Shown here: positions 1 to 6,719 of the stretch, one piece after another
Position numbering within the stretch: the stretch's first letter is position 1
Layout: every line of letters begins with the position of its first letter
Assembly (NCBI GenBank): GCA_033765245.1
Contig: JANRIF010000056.1
Coordinates: forward strand, 1 to 22,611
Length of the DNA stretch: 22,611 nt
DNA from: GCA-002840015 sp033765245
GTDB lineage: Bacteria; Pseudomonadota; Gammaproteobacteria; Xanthomonadales; Xanthomonadaceae
Reading direction: 5' to 3'
Notes under the pieces: generated by a model
Told to the model about the DNA's origin: nothing
Seen by the model: only the letters and a program-made list of their open reading frames with translations
The model's database searches: none
Translations under genes and position numbers: made by a program

Positions 1-98
1 GCGTTGGCCTGGAAGCCGGACAACACCTGCACCAGGCGCGCCGCCGCGCGGGCGTGCAGGCCCAGACGATTTTCCACCCGTAGCGAGGCCTCACGCAT
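1..98 (-). CDS. ptsH: HPr phosphocarrier protein, N-terminal part (cut by window edge)
   Basis: HPr passes phosphate from enzyme I to EIIA proteins in the phosphotransferase system and acts in the cytoplasm. Only the first 32 codons are inside the window. They read as an HPr start: a short beta strand, then the motif NRLGLHAR with the phosphorylatable histidine at residue 15 and the conserved Arg17, followed by an Ala/Leu-rich helix. The ATG at 98 overlaps the last 8 bases of the upstream EIIA gene (shared bases 91-98), so the two are probably translationally coupled. The placement of His15 is exactly that of the family, which supports this start. The rest of the gene, and probably ptsI after it, lies outside the window. 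Confidence 0.9.
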   Translation of the reverse strand, partial: MREASLRVENRLGLHARAAARLVQVLSGFQAN

Positions 99-483
99 CG
101 TCGACAATCGCTCCCATGCGCGCGCCGGCGGCCGCGGCGGCGGCCATGGCATCGAGATCGAGGTCGGGGTAGTTGAACGTGCGCAGCAGCATCGGCAGGC
201 TCAATCCCGCGACCCGGCGCACCCGGGTGCCAAGGAACACCAGCCGCGCAGCGACGTTGGCGGGGGTGGCGCCGTAAAGGTCGGTCAGCACCAGCACCCC
301 GTCGCCCTGATCGAGGTGGCGCATCACACTGCTGGCGGCAAGCAGGGCCACCTGCGGATCGGCATCGAAGGCCACCTCCAGCGCCTGCGCAGGTAGCGGC
401 AGCCGCCCCAGCATGCGTTCGGCCACCGCCAGCAGGCGCGTGCCGATTCCTTCGTGGGTGACTATCAAGACGGCGACTGACAT
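91..483 (-). CDS. PTS EIIA component, mannose/fructose (ManX-type) family
   Basis: This 130-residue cytoplasmic protein matches the single-domain EIIA of the mannose superfamily, which takes phosphate from HPr on a histidine. The sequence opens with a hydrophobic strand and VTHEGIG, placing the expected phosphohistidine at residue 10. The middle contains VLVLTDLYGATPANVA, the family's second conserved segment. In Xanthomonads a stand-alone EIIA of this type sits with HPr and enzyme I and is thought to be regulatory rather than tied to a sugar permease; that role is inferred from family knowledge. It precedes ptsH with an 8-base overlap. No clear Shine-Dalgarno is visible before the ATG at 483. 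No rapZ or hprK gene lies directly upstream; instead there is a repeat-rich spacer and a divergent gene. Confidence 0.88.
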   Translation of the reverse strand: MSVAVLIVTHEGIGTRLLAVAERMLGRLPLPAQALEVAFDADPQVALLAASSVMRHLDQGDGVLVLTDLYGATPANVAARLVFLGTRVRRVAGLSLPMLLRTFNYPDLDLDAMAAAAAAGARMGAIVDDA

Positions 484-502
484 GGCGGAAACATAGCAGA
501 TT

Positions 503-578
503 GGGACTCGGGACTCGGGACTCGGGACTCGGGACTCGGGACTCGGGACTCGGGACTCGGGACTCGGGACTCGGGACT
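503..578. repeat. Tandem GGGACTC heptamer array (10 full copies plus 6 bases)
   Basis: Ten exact head-to-tail copies of GGGACTC run from 503 to 572, followed by GGGACT at 573-578. The array lies 20 bases upstream of the EIIA start codon, in the spacer between the divergent EIIA and spuC genes. Open frames that run through it give a 7-residue periodic peptide, as any 7-base repeat does, and are not evidence of coding. Confidence 0.97.
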
Positions 579-637
579 ACAAGCTTGCGAACTTTCGCTT
601 TGGCCTTTCGCCGTGGCTTTTCCGCTCGGGCTTTTCC

Positions 638-688
638 GAGTCCCCAGTCCCCAGTCCCGAGTCCCGGCTTCATCGAGTCCCCAGTCCC
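638..688. repeat. Inverted counterpart of the heptamer array ([C/G]AGTCCC units)
   Basis: Four contiguous units (GAGTCCC, CAGTCCC, CAGTCCC, GAGTCCC) occupy 638-665. After nine other bases, two more (GAGTCCC, CAGTCCC) occupy 675-688. GAGTCCC is the reverse complement of GGGACTC, so this block can pair with the array at 503-578 across a loop of about 60 bases. It lies 38-89 bases upstream of the spuC start codon. Confidence 0.93.
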
Positions 689-726
689 GGCTTCACAGCA
701 AACCCAAACCTACCAAAAGGCCGCTC

Positions 727-2094
727 ATGCTCCTCGACACCAAACACCTGCAAGCGCTGGACGCGGCGCACCATCTGCATCCGTTCAACGACAATGCGGC
801 GCTGGCGAAGAAGGGCACGCGCATCCTGACGCGGGGCGAGGGCGTGTACGTGTGGGATTCGGAGGGCAACCAGTTGCTCGACGCCTTCGCCGGCTTGTGG
901 TGCGTCAACGTCGGTTACGGGCGCAGGGAATTGGGCGAGGTGGCGGCGCGGCAGATGACGCAGTTGGCGTACTACAACAGCTTCTTCCAGTGCACCACCG
1001 AACCCACCATCCGCCTCGCGGCGAAGTTGGCCGAGCTGACGCCGGGCGATCTGAACCATGCGTTCTTCGCCAACTCTGGCTCCGAGGCCAATGACACCAT
1101 CCTGCGCATGGTCCGGCATTTCTGGGCGGTGCAGGGACAACCGCAACGCAACATCCTGATCGGCCGCCACGACGGTTACCACGGCTCCACGGTGGCGGGC
1201 GCCAGCCTGGGCGGCATGAAGGGCATGCACAAGCAGGGCGGGTTGCCGATTCCGGACATCCACCACATCGATCCGCCGTTCTGGTTCGCCGACGGTGGCG
1301 ACATGTCGCCCGCCGAATATGGCCTGCTGGCGGCGCGGCGGCTGGAGGCGAAAATTCTCGAACTCGGGCCGGAGCGCGTCGCGGCCTTCATCGGCGAGCC
1401 GATCATGGGCGCGATCGGCGTGTACATCCCGCCGATGAGCTATTGGCCGGAGATCGAGCGCATCTGCCGCAAGTACGACGTGCTGCTGATCGCCGACGAG
1501 GTGATCTGCGGCTTCGGACGTACCGGCGAGTGGTTCGCCTCGCAGTATTTCGGATTCCAGCCCGACATCATGACTCTCGCCAAGGGCATCACCTCGGGCT
1601 ACCTGCCGCTGGGCGCGGTGATGTTCAACGACCGTGTCTCCAAGGTGCTGGCGGAGCAGGGTGGCGAGCTGGCGCACGGCTACACCTATTCCGGGCATCC
1701 GGTGTGCACCGCGGTGGCATTGGAAAACATCCGCATTCTCCAGGACGAGAAAATCGTCGATACCTGCCGCACCGATACCGCGCCCTATCTGGCGCAGCGC
1801 TGGCGCGAGCTGGGCGAACACCCGTTGGTGGGCGAGGCGCGCATCGTCGGCATGGTGGGTGCGCTGGAGCTGGTGCCGGACAAGCGCCGGCGTGAGTTCT
1901 TCCCCGAGCGCGGCAAGGTTGGCGCGTTGTGCCGCGACATGGCGCTGCGCAACGGCCTGATCCTGCGCGCCACCAACGATTCGATGCTGTTGTCGCCGCC
2001 GCTGGTGATTTCGCGCGCGCAGATCGACGAGCTGTTCGAAAAAACCTGGCGCGCGCTGGACCAGACGATCGAACAGATCGGAACCGGTCTGTGA
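727..2094 (+). CDS. spuC: Class III aminotransferase, putrescine/polyamine--pyruvate type
   Basis: This PLP-dependent cytoplasmic enzyme is predicted to move the amino group of putrescine (or another polyamine) to pyruvate, giving 4-aminobutanal and alanine. The 455 residues carry class III aminotransferase marks: NSGSEAND near residue 117, the YHGST segment, IADEVICGFGRTGEW with the PLP-contacting Asp257, and the Schiff-base lysine K286 in TLAKGITSGYLP. The N-terminal GLWCVNVGYGR segment and the overall sequence closely resemble Pseudomonas SpuC. I chose the ATG at 727 because AAAAGG sits six bases before it; the frame is open back to 613, but that extension only translates the heptamer repeats. 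The downstream pot genes and aldehyde dehydrogenase support polyamine catabolism. The exact amine specificity is not certain, because beta-alanine and other omega-amino-acid transaminases are related. Confidence 0.9.
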   Translation: MLLDTKHLQALDAAHHLHPFNDNAALAKKGTRILTRGEGVYVWDSEGNQLLDAFAGLWCVNVGYGRRELGEVAARQMTQLAYYNSFFQCTTEPTIRLAAKLAELTPGDLNHAFFANSGSEANDTILRMVRHFWAVQGQPQRNILIGRHDGYHGSTVAGASLGGMKGMHKQGGLPIPDIHHIDPPFWFADGGDMSPAEYGLLAARRLEAKILELGPERVAAFIGEPIMGAIGVYIPPMSYWPEIERICRKYDVLLIADEVICGFGRTGEWFASQYFGFQPDIMTLAKGITSGYLPLGAVMFNDRVSKVLAEQGGELAHGYTYSGHPVCTAVALENIRILQDEKIVDTCRTDTAPYLAQRWRELGEHPLVGEARIVGMVGALELVPDKRRREFFPERGKVGALCRDMALRNGLILRATNDSMLLSPPLVISRAQIDELFEKTWRALDQTIEQIGTGL

Positions 2095-2167
2095 CCTGTC
2101 GCTGGGTTTGCGCTGGAGGTAACATCGGGTTGTCGGTGCCGCTGGCGGATGCGCGTGGGGTTGCGGG

Positions 2168-2206
2168 CGCGGCGGCGGGCGGCCATTGGTCGCGCCGCGG
2201 TTTTTT
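2168..2206 (+). terminator. Terminator-like hairpin between spuC and potF
   Basis: A 7-bp GC stem (2168-2174 pairing with 2193-2199) encloses an 18-base loop and is followed, after one G, by six T residues (2201-2206). This looks like an intrinsic terminator or attenuator, about 75 bases after the spuC stop codon. The loop is longer than usual, so confidence is moderate. Confidence 0.5.
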
Positions 2207-2230
2207 AGAGGGGTTCTCAGGCGTGTCGGC

Positions 2231-2258
2231 GCCGGTTGTGCCGGTTGCGACACGTGTC
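2231..2258. promoter_or_regulatory. Direct repeat plus perfect palindrome upstream of potF
   Basis: GCCGGTTG occurs twice with a 9-base period (2231-2238 and 2240-2247). It is immediately followed by the perfect 10-bp palindrome GACACGTGTC at 2249-2258. The block lies between the terminator-like hairpin and the potF ribosome binding site (GGGAGG at 2285-2290, six bases from the ATG). It is a plausible operator for the transporter genes; no regulator can be named from sequence alone. Confidence 0.4.
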
Positions 2259-2296
2259 ATCGCACCATCCATTTGCCTATTGTCGGGAGGAAATCG

Positions 2297-3445
2297 ATGA
2301 ACAAGTTGCGTTTGGGTTCGTGTATCGCCGCAGTGCTGCTGCTGGCTGCCTGCGGCAAGGATGCTTCGGCGCCATCGGCCGAGCAGGCCGCCACTACCGC
2401 CGCTGCGCCGGCCGCCGAAGAAAAGGTGTTGAACATCTACAACTGGTCGGACTACATCGCCGAGGACACCATCGCAAACTTCGAGCAGGAGACCGGCATC
2501 AAGGTCGTCTACGACGTGTTCGATAGCAACGAACTGGTGGAGGCGAAGCTGGTTTCGGGCAATACCGGCTACGATCTGGTGGTGCCGTCGCTGCAGTATC
2601 TGGCGCGGCAGGTGCAGGCCGGGGTTTTCCAGCCGCTGGACAAGTCCAAGCTGAGCAACTACGGCAACCTGGACCCCGAGATCATGGCGCGCATCGCCAC
2701 CCTCGATCCAGACAACAAATACGCGCTTAACTGGCTATGGGGCACCACCGGGATCGGCTACAACGTCGACAAGGTGAAGCAGGCACTGGGCGACAATGCG
2801 CCTGTGGATAGCTGGGATCTGGTGTTCAAGCCGGAAAACATCTCCAAGCTCAAGGGCTGCGGCGTGGCGGTGCTGGACACCCCGCAGGAGTTGCTGACCA
2901 CCGCGCTCAACTATCTGGGCGAGGATCCCAACAGCTTCGACGAGGCGGTTATCGCCAAGGCCGAAGCGCTGATGACCTCGATCCGTCCGTACATCACCGA
3001 GTTCAACTCGTCCGAGTACATCAATGAACTCGCCAATGGCGACATCTGTCTGGCGGTGGGCTGGTCGGGCGACGTGTTCCAGGCCAAGTCGCGCGCCGAG
3101 GAAGCCGGCAATGGCGTGAACGTGGCCTACGTCATCCCCAAGGAAGGCGCGCCGATGTGGTTCGACATGATGGCGATTCCCAAGGACGCCAAGCACCCGG
3201 ACAACGCGCACCTGTTCCTGAACTACATCCTGCGTCCCGAAGTGATGGCGGCGATCAGCAACGCGGTGCAGTACGCCAGCGCCAACAAGGCGTCCATCCC
3301 GCTGGTCGACAAGGCGGTGCTGGAGAATCCCGGGGTGTACCCGGCGCCGGAGACGATGCACAAGCTGTTCACTTTCGCGGTGATGCCGCCGGAAGTCGAC
3401 CGTTTGTTCACCCGCATCTGGACCAAGCTCAAGACCGGCAAGTAA
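2297..3445 (+). CDS. potF: Polyamine ABC transporter substrate-binding lipoprotein
   Basis: This 382-residue protein is the solute-binding part of a putrescine/polyamine ABC importer of the PotD/PotF family. A short basic start and hydrophobic helix end in the lipobox LAAC, with the lipidated cysteine at residue 19, so it is probably membrane-anchored rather than freely periplasmic. A low-complexity Ala/Thr/Pro linker (about 24-42) precedes the binding domain. That domain opens with the family motif LNIYNWSDYIAEDTI and continues with TGIKVVYDVFDSNE and GYDLVVPS; the NWSDY segment contributes to the polyamine site in PotF/PotD. GGGAGG six bases upstream fixes the start. The gene heads potFGHI, but a 370-base spacer separates it from potG. 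Similar proteins in Pseudomonas are named SpuD (putrescine) and SpuE (spermidine); sequence reading alone cannot settle which substrate is preferred. Confidence 0.93.
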   Translation: MNKLRLGSCIAAVLLLAACGKDASAPSAEQAATTAAAPAAEEKVLNIYNWSDYIAEDTIANFEQETGIKVVYDVFDSNELVEAKLVSGNTGYDLVVPSLQYLARQVQAGVFQPLDKSKLSNYGNLDPEIMARIATLDPDNKYALNWLWGTTGIGYNVDKVKQALGDNAPVDSWDLVFKPENISKLKGCGVAVLDTPQELLTTALNYLGEDPNSFDEAVIAKAEALMTSIRPYITEFNSSEYINELANGDICLAVGWSGDVFQAKSRAEEAGNGVNVAYVIPKEGAPMWFDMMAIPKDAKHPDNAHLFLNYILRPEVMAAISNAVQYASANKASIPLVDKAVLENPGVYPAPETMHKLFTFAVMPPEVDRLFTRIWTKLKTGK

Positions 3446-3468
3446 CTTCCACTCCGGGGCAGGCGCTA

Positions 3469-3784
3469 GCAGCCTGTCGGACTTGAGTGATCGTAGCGAG
3501 CCGAGGGCGAGAGCGAGGCCAGATTTGGCCGATTTTGATGCACATAGCGGGACTATGTAACGGCCGCTCCTGCGCATCCATGCGACGTGCATGGATGCAC
3601 GAGTGGCGCGTGAGGCAGGATGCCGTGAGCGCCCGCTCGCGGCACTTGCACATCCCTGTGCATCGGCCGCTCCTGCGCATCCATGCGCACGCGGCACTTG
3701 CACATCCTTGTGCATCGAAAATCGGCCGAATCTGGACCGCTATCGCACCGGCGCAGCAGATTCACCTCAAGCCCGACAGGCTGC
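3469..3784. repeat. 316-bp nested inverted-repeat element between potF and potG
   Basis: The spacer 3446-3815 has no convincing gene and is filled by this structure. Its ends are 19-base inverted repeats with one mismatch (3469-3487 and 3766-3784). A second, inner pair lies at 3519-3542 and 3711-3735 (one mismatch, one indel). Between them are short hairpins: ACATAG/CTATGT (3542-3558), a perfect 10-bp stem GCATCCATGC/GCATGGATGC with a 5-base loop (3574-3598), and two TGCACA/TGTGCA stems. Two direct repeats also occur: 24 bases identical at 3561-3584 and 3664-3687, and 28 bases with one mismatch at 3638-3665 and 3690-3717. No transposase is present. The layout resembles a non-autonomous mobile element or a large REP/BIME-type palindromic element. 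Confidence 0.75.
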
Positions 3785-3815
3785 CAGCCCGCCCCCCGTT
3801 CCAGGGATGCAGCGT

Positions 3816-4976
3816 ATGGCACCTGAAAATGCAGTCGAAACTTCGCCAGGTGCCAGCGGTTCTGCCGCCAAGGCCGAACGGCTCGGCGCCGAGGCCTATG
3901 TGCGGTTGGAAAACATCCGCAAGGAATTCGACGGTTTCGTTGCGGTCGACGACGTCAGCCTGAACATCCGCAAGGGCGAGATCTTCGCCCTGCTAGGGGC
4001 GTCCGGGTGCGGCAAGTCGACCTTGCTGCGGGTGCTGGCCGGATTCGAGCGCCCCACGCGCGGCACCGTGCTGGTGGACGGGCAGGATCTGACCTCGATG
4101 CCGCCCTACGAGCGTCCGGTCAACATGATGTTCCAGTCGTATGCGTTGTTCCCGCACATGAGCGTGGAGCAGAACATCGCTTTCGGTTTGCTGCAGGACA
4201 AGCATTCCAAGGCAGAGGTCGCGCGCCGGGTGGCGGAAATGCTGGCGATCGTGCAGATGACCCAGTTCGCCAAACGCAAGCCGCACCAGTTGTCGGGCGG
4301 CCAGCAGCAGCGCGTGGCGTTGGCGCGCTCGCTTGCCAAGAGCCCCAAGCTGCTGCTGCTGGACGAGCCGATGGGCGCGCTCGACAAGAAGCTGCGTTCG
4401 CAGATGCAACTGGAGCTGACCAACATCATCGAGAAGCTGGGCGTGACCTGCGTGATGGTCACGCACGATCAGGAAGAAGCGATGACCATGGCGCACCGGA
4501 TTGCGATCATGGACGCCGGCCGGATCCAGCAGATCGGCACCCCGGACGAGATCTACGAGCAACCGGGCAATCGCTTCACCGCGCAGTTCATCGGCTCGGT
4601 GAACCTGCTGGAAGGCAAGATCGATGAGGACGAGAAGGACTACATCACCATCCTCGCGCCGGCGCTGCCGGTGCCGATCTACGTCGGTCACGGTGTGACC
4701 GGTTTCACCGGCATGGACGTGGCGCTGGCGTTGCGCCCGGAAAAGGTGATCCTGAGCAAGGATGAGCCGGACCAGAAGTACAACAAGGCTCAGGGCACGA
4801 TCGAGGACATCGCCTACTTCGGCAGCCACTCGGTGTATCACGTGCGTCTGGCGGGAGGCATGCGGGTGATGGCAAATCTGGCCAACGCCCAGCGCTGGGC
4901 ATCCGATCGCTTCACCTGGGAAGACCGGGTGTGGCTGAGTTGGGACGAGCAGTCCGGTGTGGTGCTGACCTCATGA
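3816..4976 (+). CDS. potG: Polyamine ABC transporter ATP-binding protein
   Basis: This 386-residue ATPase would energise polyamine import by PotFGHI at the inner membrane face. It shows Walker A GASGCGKST (61-69, Lys67), Q-loop Gln107, signature LSGGQQQR from residue 159, Walker B LLLLDEP with Asp183-Glu184, and switch His217. A C-terminal TOBE-like regulatory domain follows from about residue 265, including VALALRPEK. The sequence follows E. coli PotG closely. Two in-frame ATGs compete: 3807 and 3816. I prefer 3816, because AGGG at 3803-3806 is then nine bases away, whereas it abuts 3807. The frame is open far upstream into the repeat element, but that part is unlikely to be translated. Its stop overlaps the potH start as ATGA. 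Confidence 0.94.
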   Translation: MAPENAVETSPGASGSAAKAERLGAEAYVRLENIRKEFDGFVAVDDVSLNIRKGEIFALLGASGCGKSTLLRVLAGFERPTRGTVLVDGQDLTSMPPYERPVNMMFQSYALFPHMSVEQNIAFGLLQDKHSKAEVARRVAEMLAIVQMTQFAKRKPHQLSGGQQQRVALARSLAKSPKLLLLDEPMGALDKKLRSQMQLELTNIIEKLGVTCVMVTHDQEEAMTMAHRIAIMDAGRIQQIGTPDEIYEQPGNRFTAQFIGSVNLLEGKIDEDEKDYITILAPALPVPIYVGHGVTGFTGMDVALALRPEKVILSKDEPDQKYNKAQGTIEDIAYFGSHSVYHVRLAGGMRVMANLANAQRWASDRFTWEDRVWLSWDEQSGVVLTS

Positions 4977-5881
4977 ACGCGCGCCTCCGTCAATGGCTGC
5001 CGGGCTCGCGCTGGCTGGTGATCGCGCCGCCGTATCTGTGGATGCTGCTGTTTTTCGCGGTCCCGTTCGCGATCGCGCTGCGCATCTCGTTCACTCACTC
5101 ATTGATCGCGATGCCGCCGTATTCGGACCTGGTGAGCTGGACCGGCAAGGATTTGAGCGTCACCCTCAACCTCAACAACTACCTGTTCCTGCTCACCGAC
5201 AGCCTGTACTACAGCTCGTACCTGAGCTCGCTCAAGATCGCATTCATCTCCACTGTGTTGTGTCTGCTGATCGGCTATCCGATCGCTTACGCGATCGCGC
5301 GCATGCCGGCGGCAACCCGCAACGTCGCGCTGATGCTGGTGATCCTGCCGTCCTGGACCTCGTTCCTGATCCGCATCTACGCCTGGATCGGCATCCTCAA
5401 GAACAATGGCCTGCTCAACAACCTGCTGATGTGGGCCGGAGTGACCGACGATCCGATACAGATGCTGCACACCGACTTCGCCATCTACGTCGGGATCGTG
5501 TACGCCTATCTGCCGTTCATGGTGCTGCCGTTGTACACCAACCTGGTGAAGCTCGATCTGCGCTTGCTGGAGGCTGCCTACGATCTGGGTGCGCGCCCAT
5601 GGAAGGTGTTCATGCGGGTCACCTTGCCGTTGTCGCGGGCCGGCATCATCGCCGGTTCGATGCTGGTGCTGATCCCCGCGGTCGGCGAGTTCGTGATTCC
5701 GGAACTGCTGGGCGGGCCGGACACGCTGATGATCGGCAAGGTGCTGTGGAACGAGTTCTTCAACAACCGCGACTGGCCGGTGGCGTCGGCGGTGGCGACG
5801 ATCATGCTGATCCTGCTGCTGGTGCCGATCATGATCTTCCACCATTTCGAGGCGCGCGAACTGGAGAGCAAACTGACATGA
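4973..5881 (+). CDS. potH: Polyamine ABC transporter permease
   Basis: This 302-residue inner membrane protein is one half of the polyamine channel. Hydrophobic stretches suggest about six membrane segments, the first near residues 15-37. The EAA loop that docks on the ATPase is visible as EAAYDLGARPWKVF from residue 200, followed by TLPLSRAGI. The sequence RIYAWIGILKNNGLLN and the segment GEFVIPELLGGPDTLMIG are typical of PotH/PotB permeases. The ATG at 4973 overlaps the potG stop by four bases, and the stop overlaps the potI start in the same way, so potGHI are very probably translationally coupled. Confidence 0.94.
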   Translation: MNARLRQWLPGSRWLVIAPPYLWMLLFFAVPFAIALRISFTHSLIAMPPYSDLVSWTGKDLSVTLNLNNYLFLLTDSLYYSSYLSSLKIAFISTVLCLLIGYPIAYAIARMPAATRNVALMLVILPSWTSFLIRIYAWIGILKNNGLLNNLLMWAGVTDDPIQMLHTDFAIYVGIVYAYLPFMVLPLYTNLVKLDLRLLEAAYDLGARPWKVFMRVTLPLSRAGIIAGSMLVLIPAVGEFVIPELLGGPDTLMIGKVLWNEFFNNRDWPVASAVATIMLILLLVPIMIFHHFEARELESKLT

Positions 5882-6705
5882 GTGCGCGCACCGGGTTGTC
5901 GCCATTGCTCAAGACGATGCTGATCGTCGGCTTCGTGTTCCTGTACGCGCCGATCCTGAGCCTGATCGTGTATTCGTTCAACGAATCCAAACTGGTGACG
6001 GTGTGGTCGGGGTTCTCGTTCAAATGGTACGGCGAACTGTTCCGCGACGCCGGCATCATGAAGGCTGCCTGGGTCAGTCTGCGCATCGCCTTCTACACCG
6101 CCTGGGCCTCGGTGGTGCTGGCCACCATCGCCGCGATGGTGATGACGCGGTTCCGAAGGTTCCGCGGCAAGACCCTGTTCGGCGGCCTGATCACCGCGCC
6201 GCTGGTGATGCCGGAAGTCATCACCGGGCTGTCGATCCTGCTGTTGTTCGTGGCGCTGGGCATCCCGCGCGGTATGACCACGATCTGGATCGCGCACGTC
6301 ACCTTCTGCGTCGCGTTCGTCACCGTGGTGGTGTCCTCGCGTCTGAGCGAGCTGGACAAGTCGGTCGAGGAAGCGGCGATGGATCTCGGCGCCAACCGGG
6401 TCAAGGTGTTCTTCCTGATCACACTGCCGATCATCATGCCGGCGCTGATTTCCGGCTGGCTGCTGGCGTTCACCCTGTCGATCGACGATCTGGTGGTCGC
6501 CAGCTTCGTCTCGGGGCCGTCGTCGACCACCTTGCCGATGAAGGTGTTCTCGTCGGTGCGCCTGGGCCTGAGCCCGAAGATCAACGCGCTCGCCACGCTG
6601 ATGATCCTGATCGTGGCGATCGCCGCGGCCATCGCCTGGTGGCTGATGGCACGCGATGAGAAACGCCGCCAACGCGACATGCAACTGGCGCTGCAACAAG
6701 GATAG
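5878..6705 (+). CDS. potI: Polyamine ABC transporter permease
   Basis: This 275-residue inner membrane protein is the second permease half of the PotFGHI importer. It starts with a hydrophobic segment (about 13-33) ending in VYSFNES, a family feature. The ATPase-docking loop reads EEAAMDLGANRVKVF (from residue 164) and is followed by TLPIIMPALISGWLLAFTLSIDDLVVASF, matching PotI/PotC. Its start overlaps the potH stop as ATGA. The charged tail DEKRRQRD after the last membrane helix is cytoplasmic by the positive-inside rule. The aldehyde dehydrogenase follows 14 bases later, so the same message probably carries on. Confidence 0.94.
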   Translation: MSARTGLSPLLKTMLIVGFVFLYAPILSLIVYSFNESKLVTVWSGFSFKWYGELFRDAGIMKAAWVSLRIAFYTAWASVVLATIAAMVMTRFRRFRGKTLFGGLITAPLVMPEVITGLSILLLFVALGIPRGMTTIWIAHVTFCVAFVTVVVSSRLSELDKSVEEAAMDLGANRVKVFFLITLPIIMPALISGWLLAFTLSIDDLVVASFVSGPSSTTLPMKVFSSVRLGLSPKINALATLMILIVAIAAAIAWWLMARDEKRRQRDMQLALQQG

Positions 6706-6719
6706 ACGAGGAATCATCG

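Noticed and set aside
503..688. CRISPR array
   Set aside because: The heptamers are contiguous with no spacers, and no cas genes are present.
501..1094. Protein with a repeating GLGTRDS motif starting in the heptamer array
   Set aside because: A 7-base tandem repeat always gives a 7-residue repeat when a frame is open. The rest of this frame lies out of phase within spuC.
670..2253. Long open frame on the minus strand opposite the aminotransferase gene
   Set aside because: High-GC codon bias leaves the antisense frame open. The translation is rich in His, Arg and Gln with no motif, and the plus strand encodes a clear SpuC.
3487..3815. Cys/His-rich small proteins in the potF-potG spacer
   Set aside because: Their residues come from translating the direct repeats and hairpins. 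No start signals or family motifs are present.
4993..6705. 570-residue fusion ending in PotI
   Set aside because: The first half is potH read in the wrong frame. The real potI starts at the ATGA overlap at 5878.
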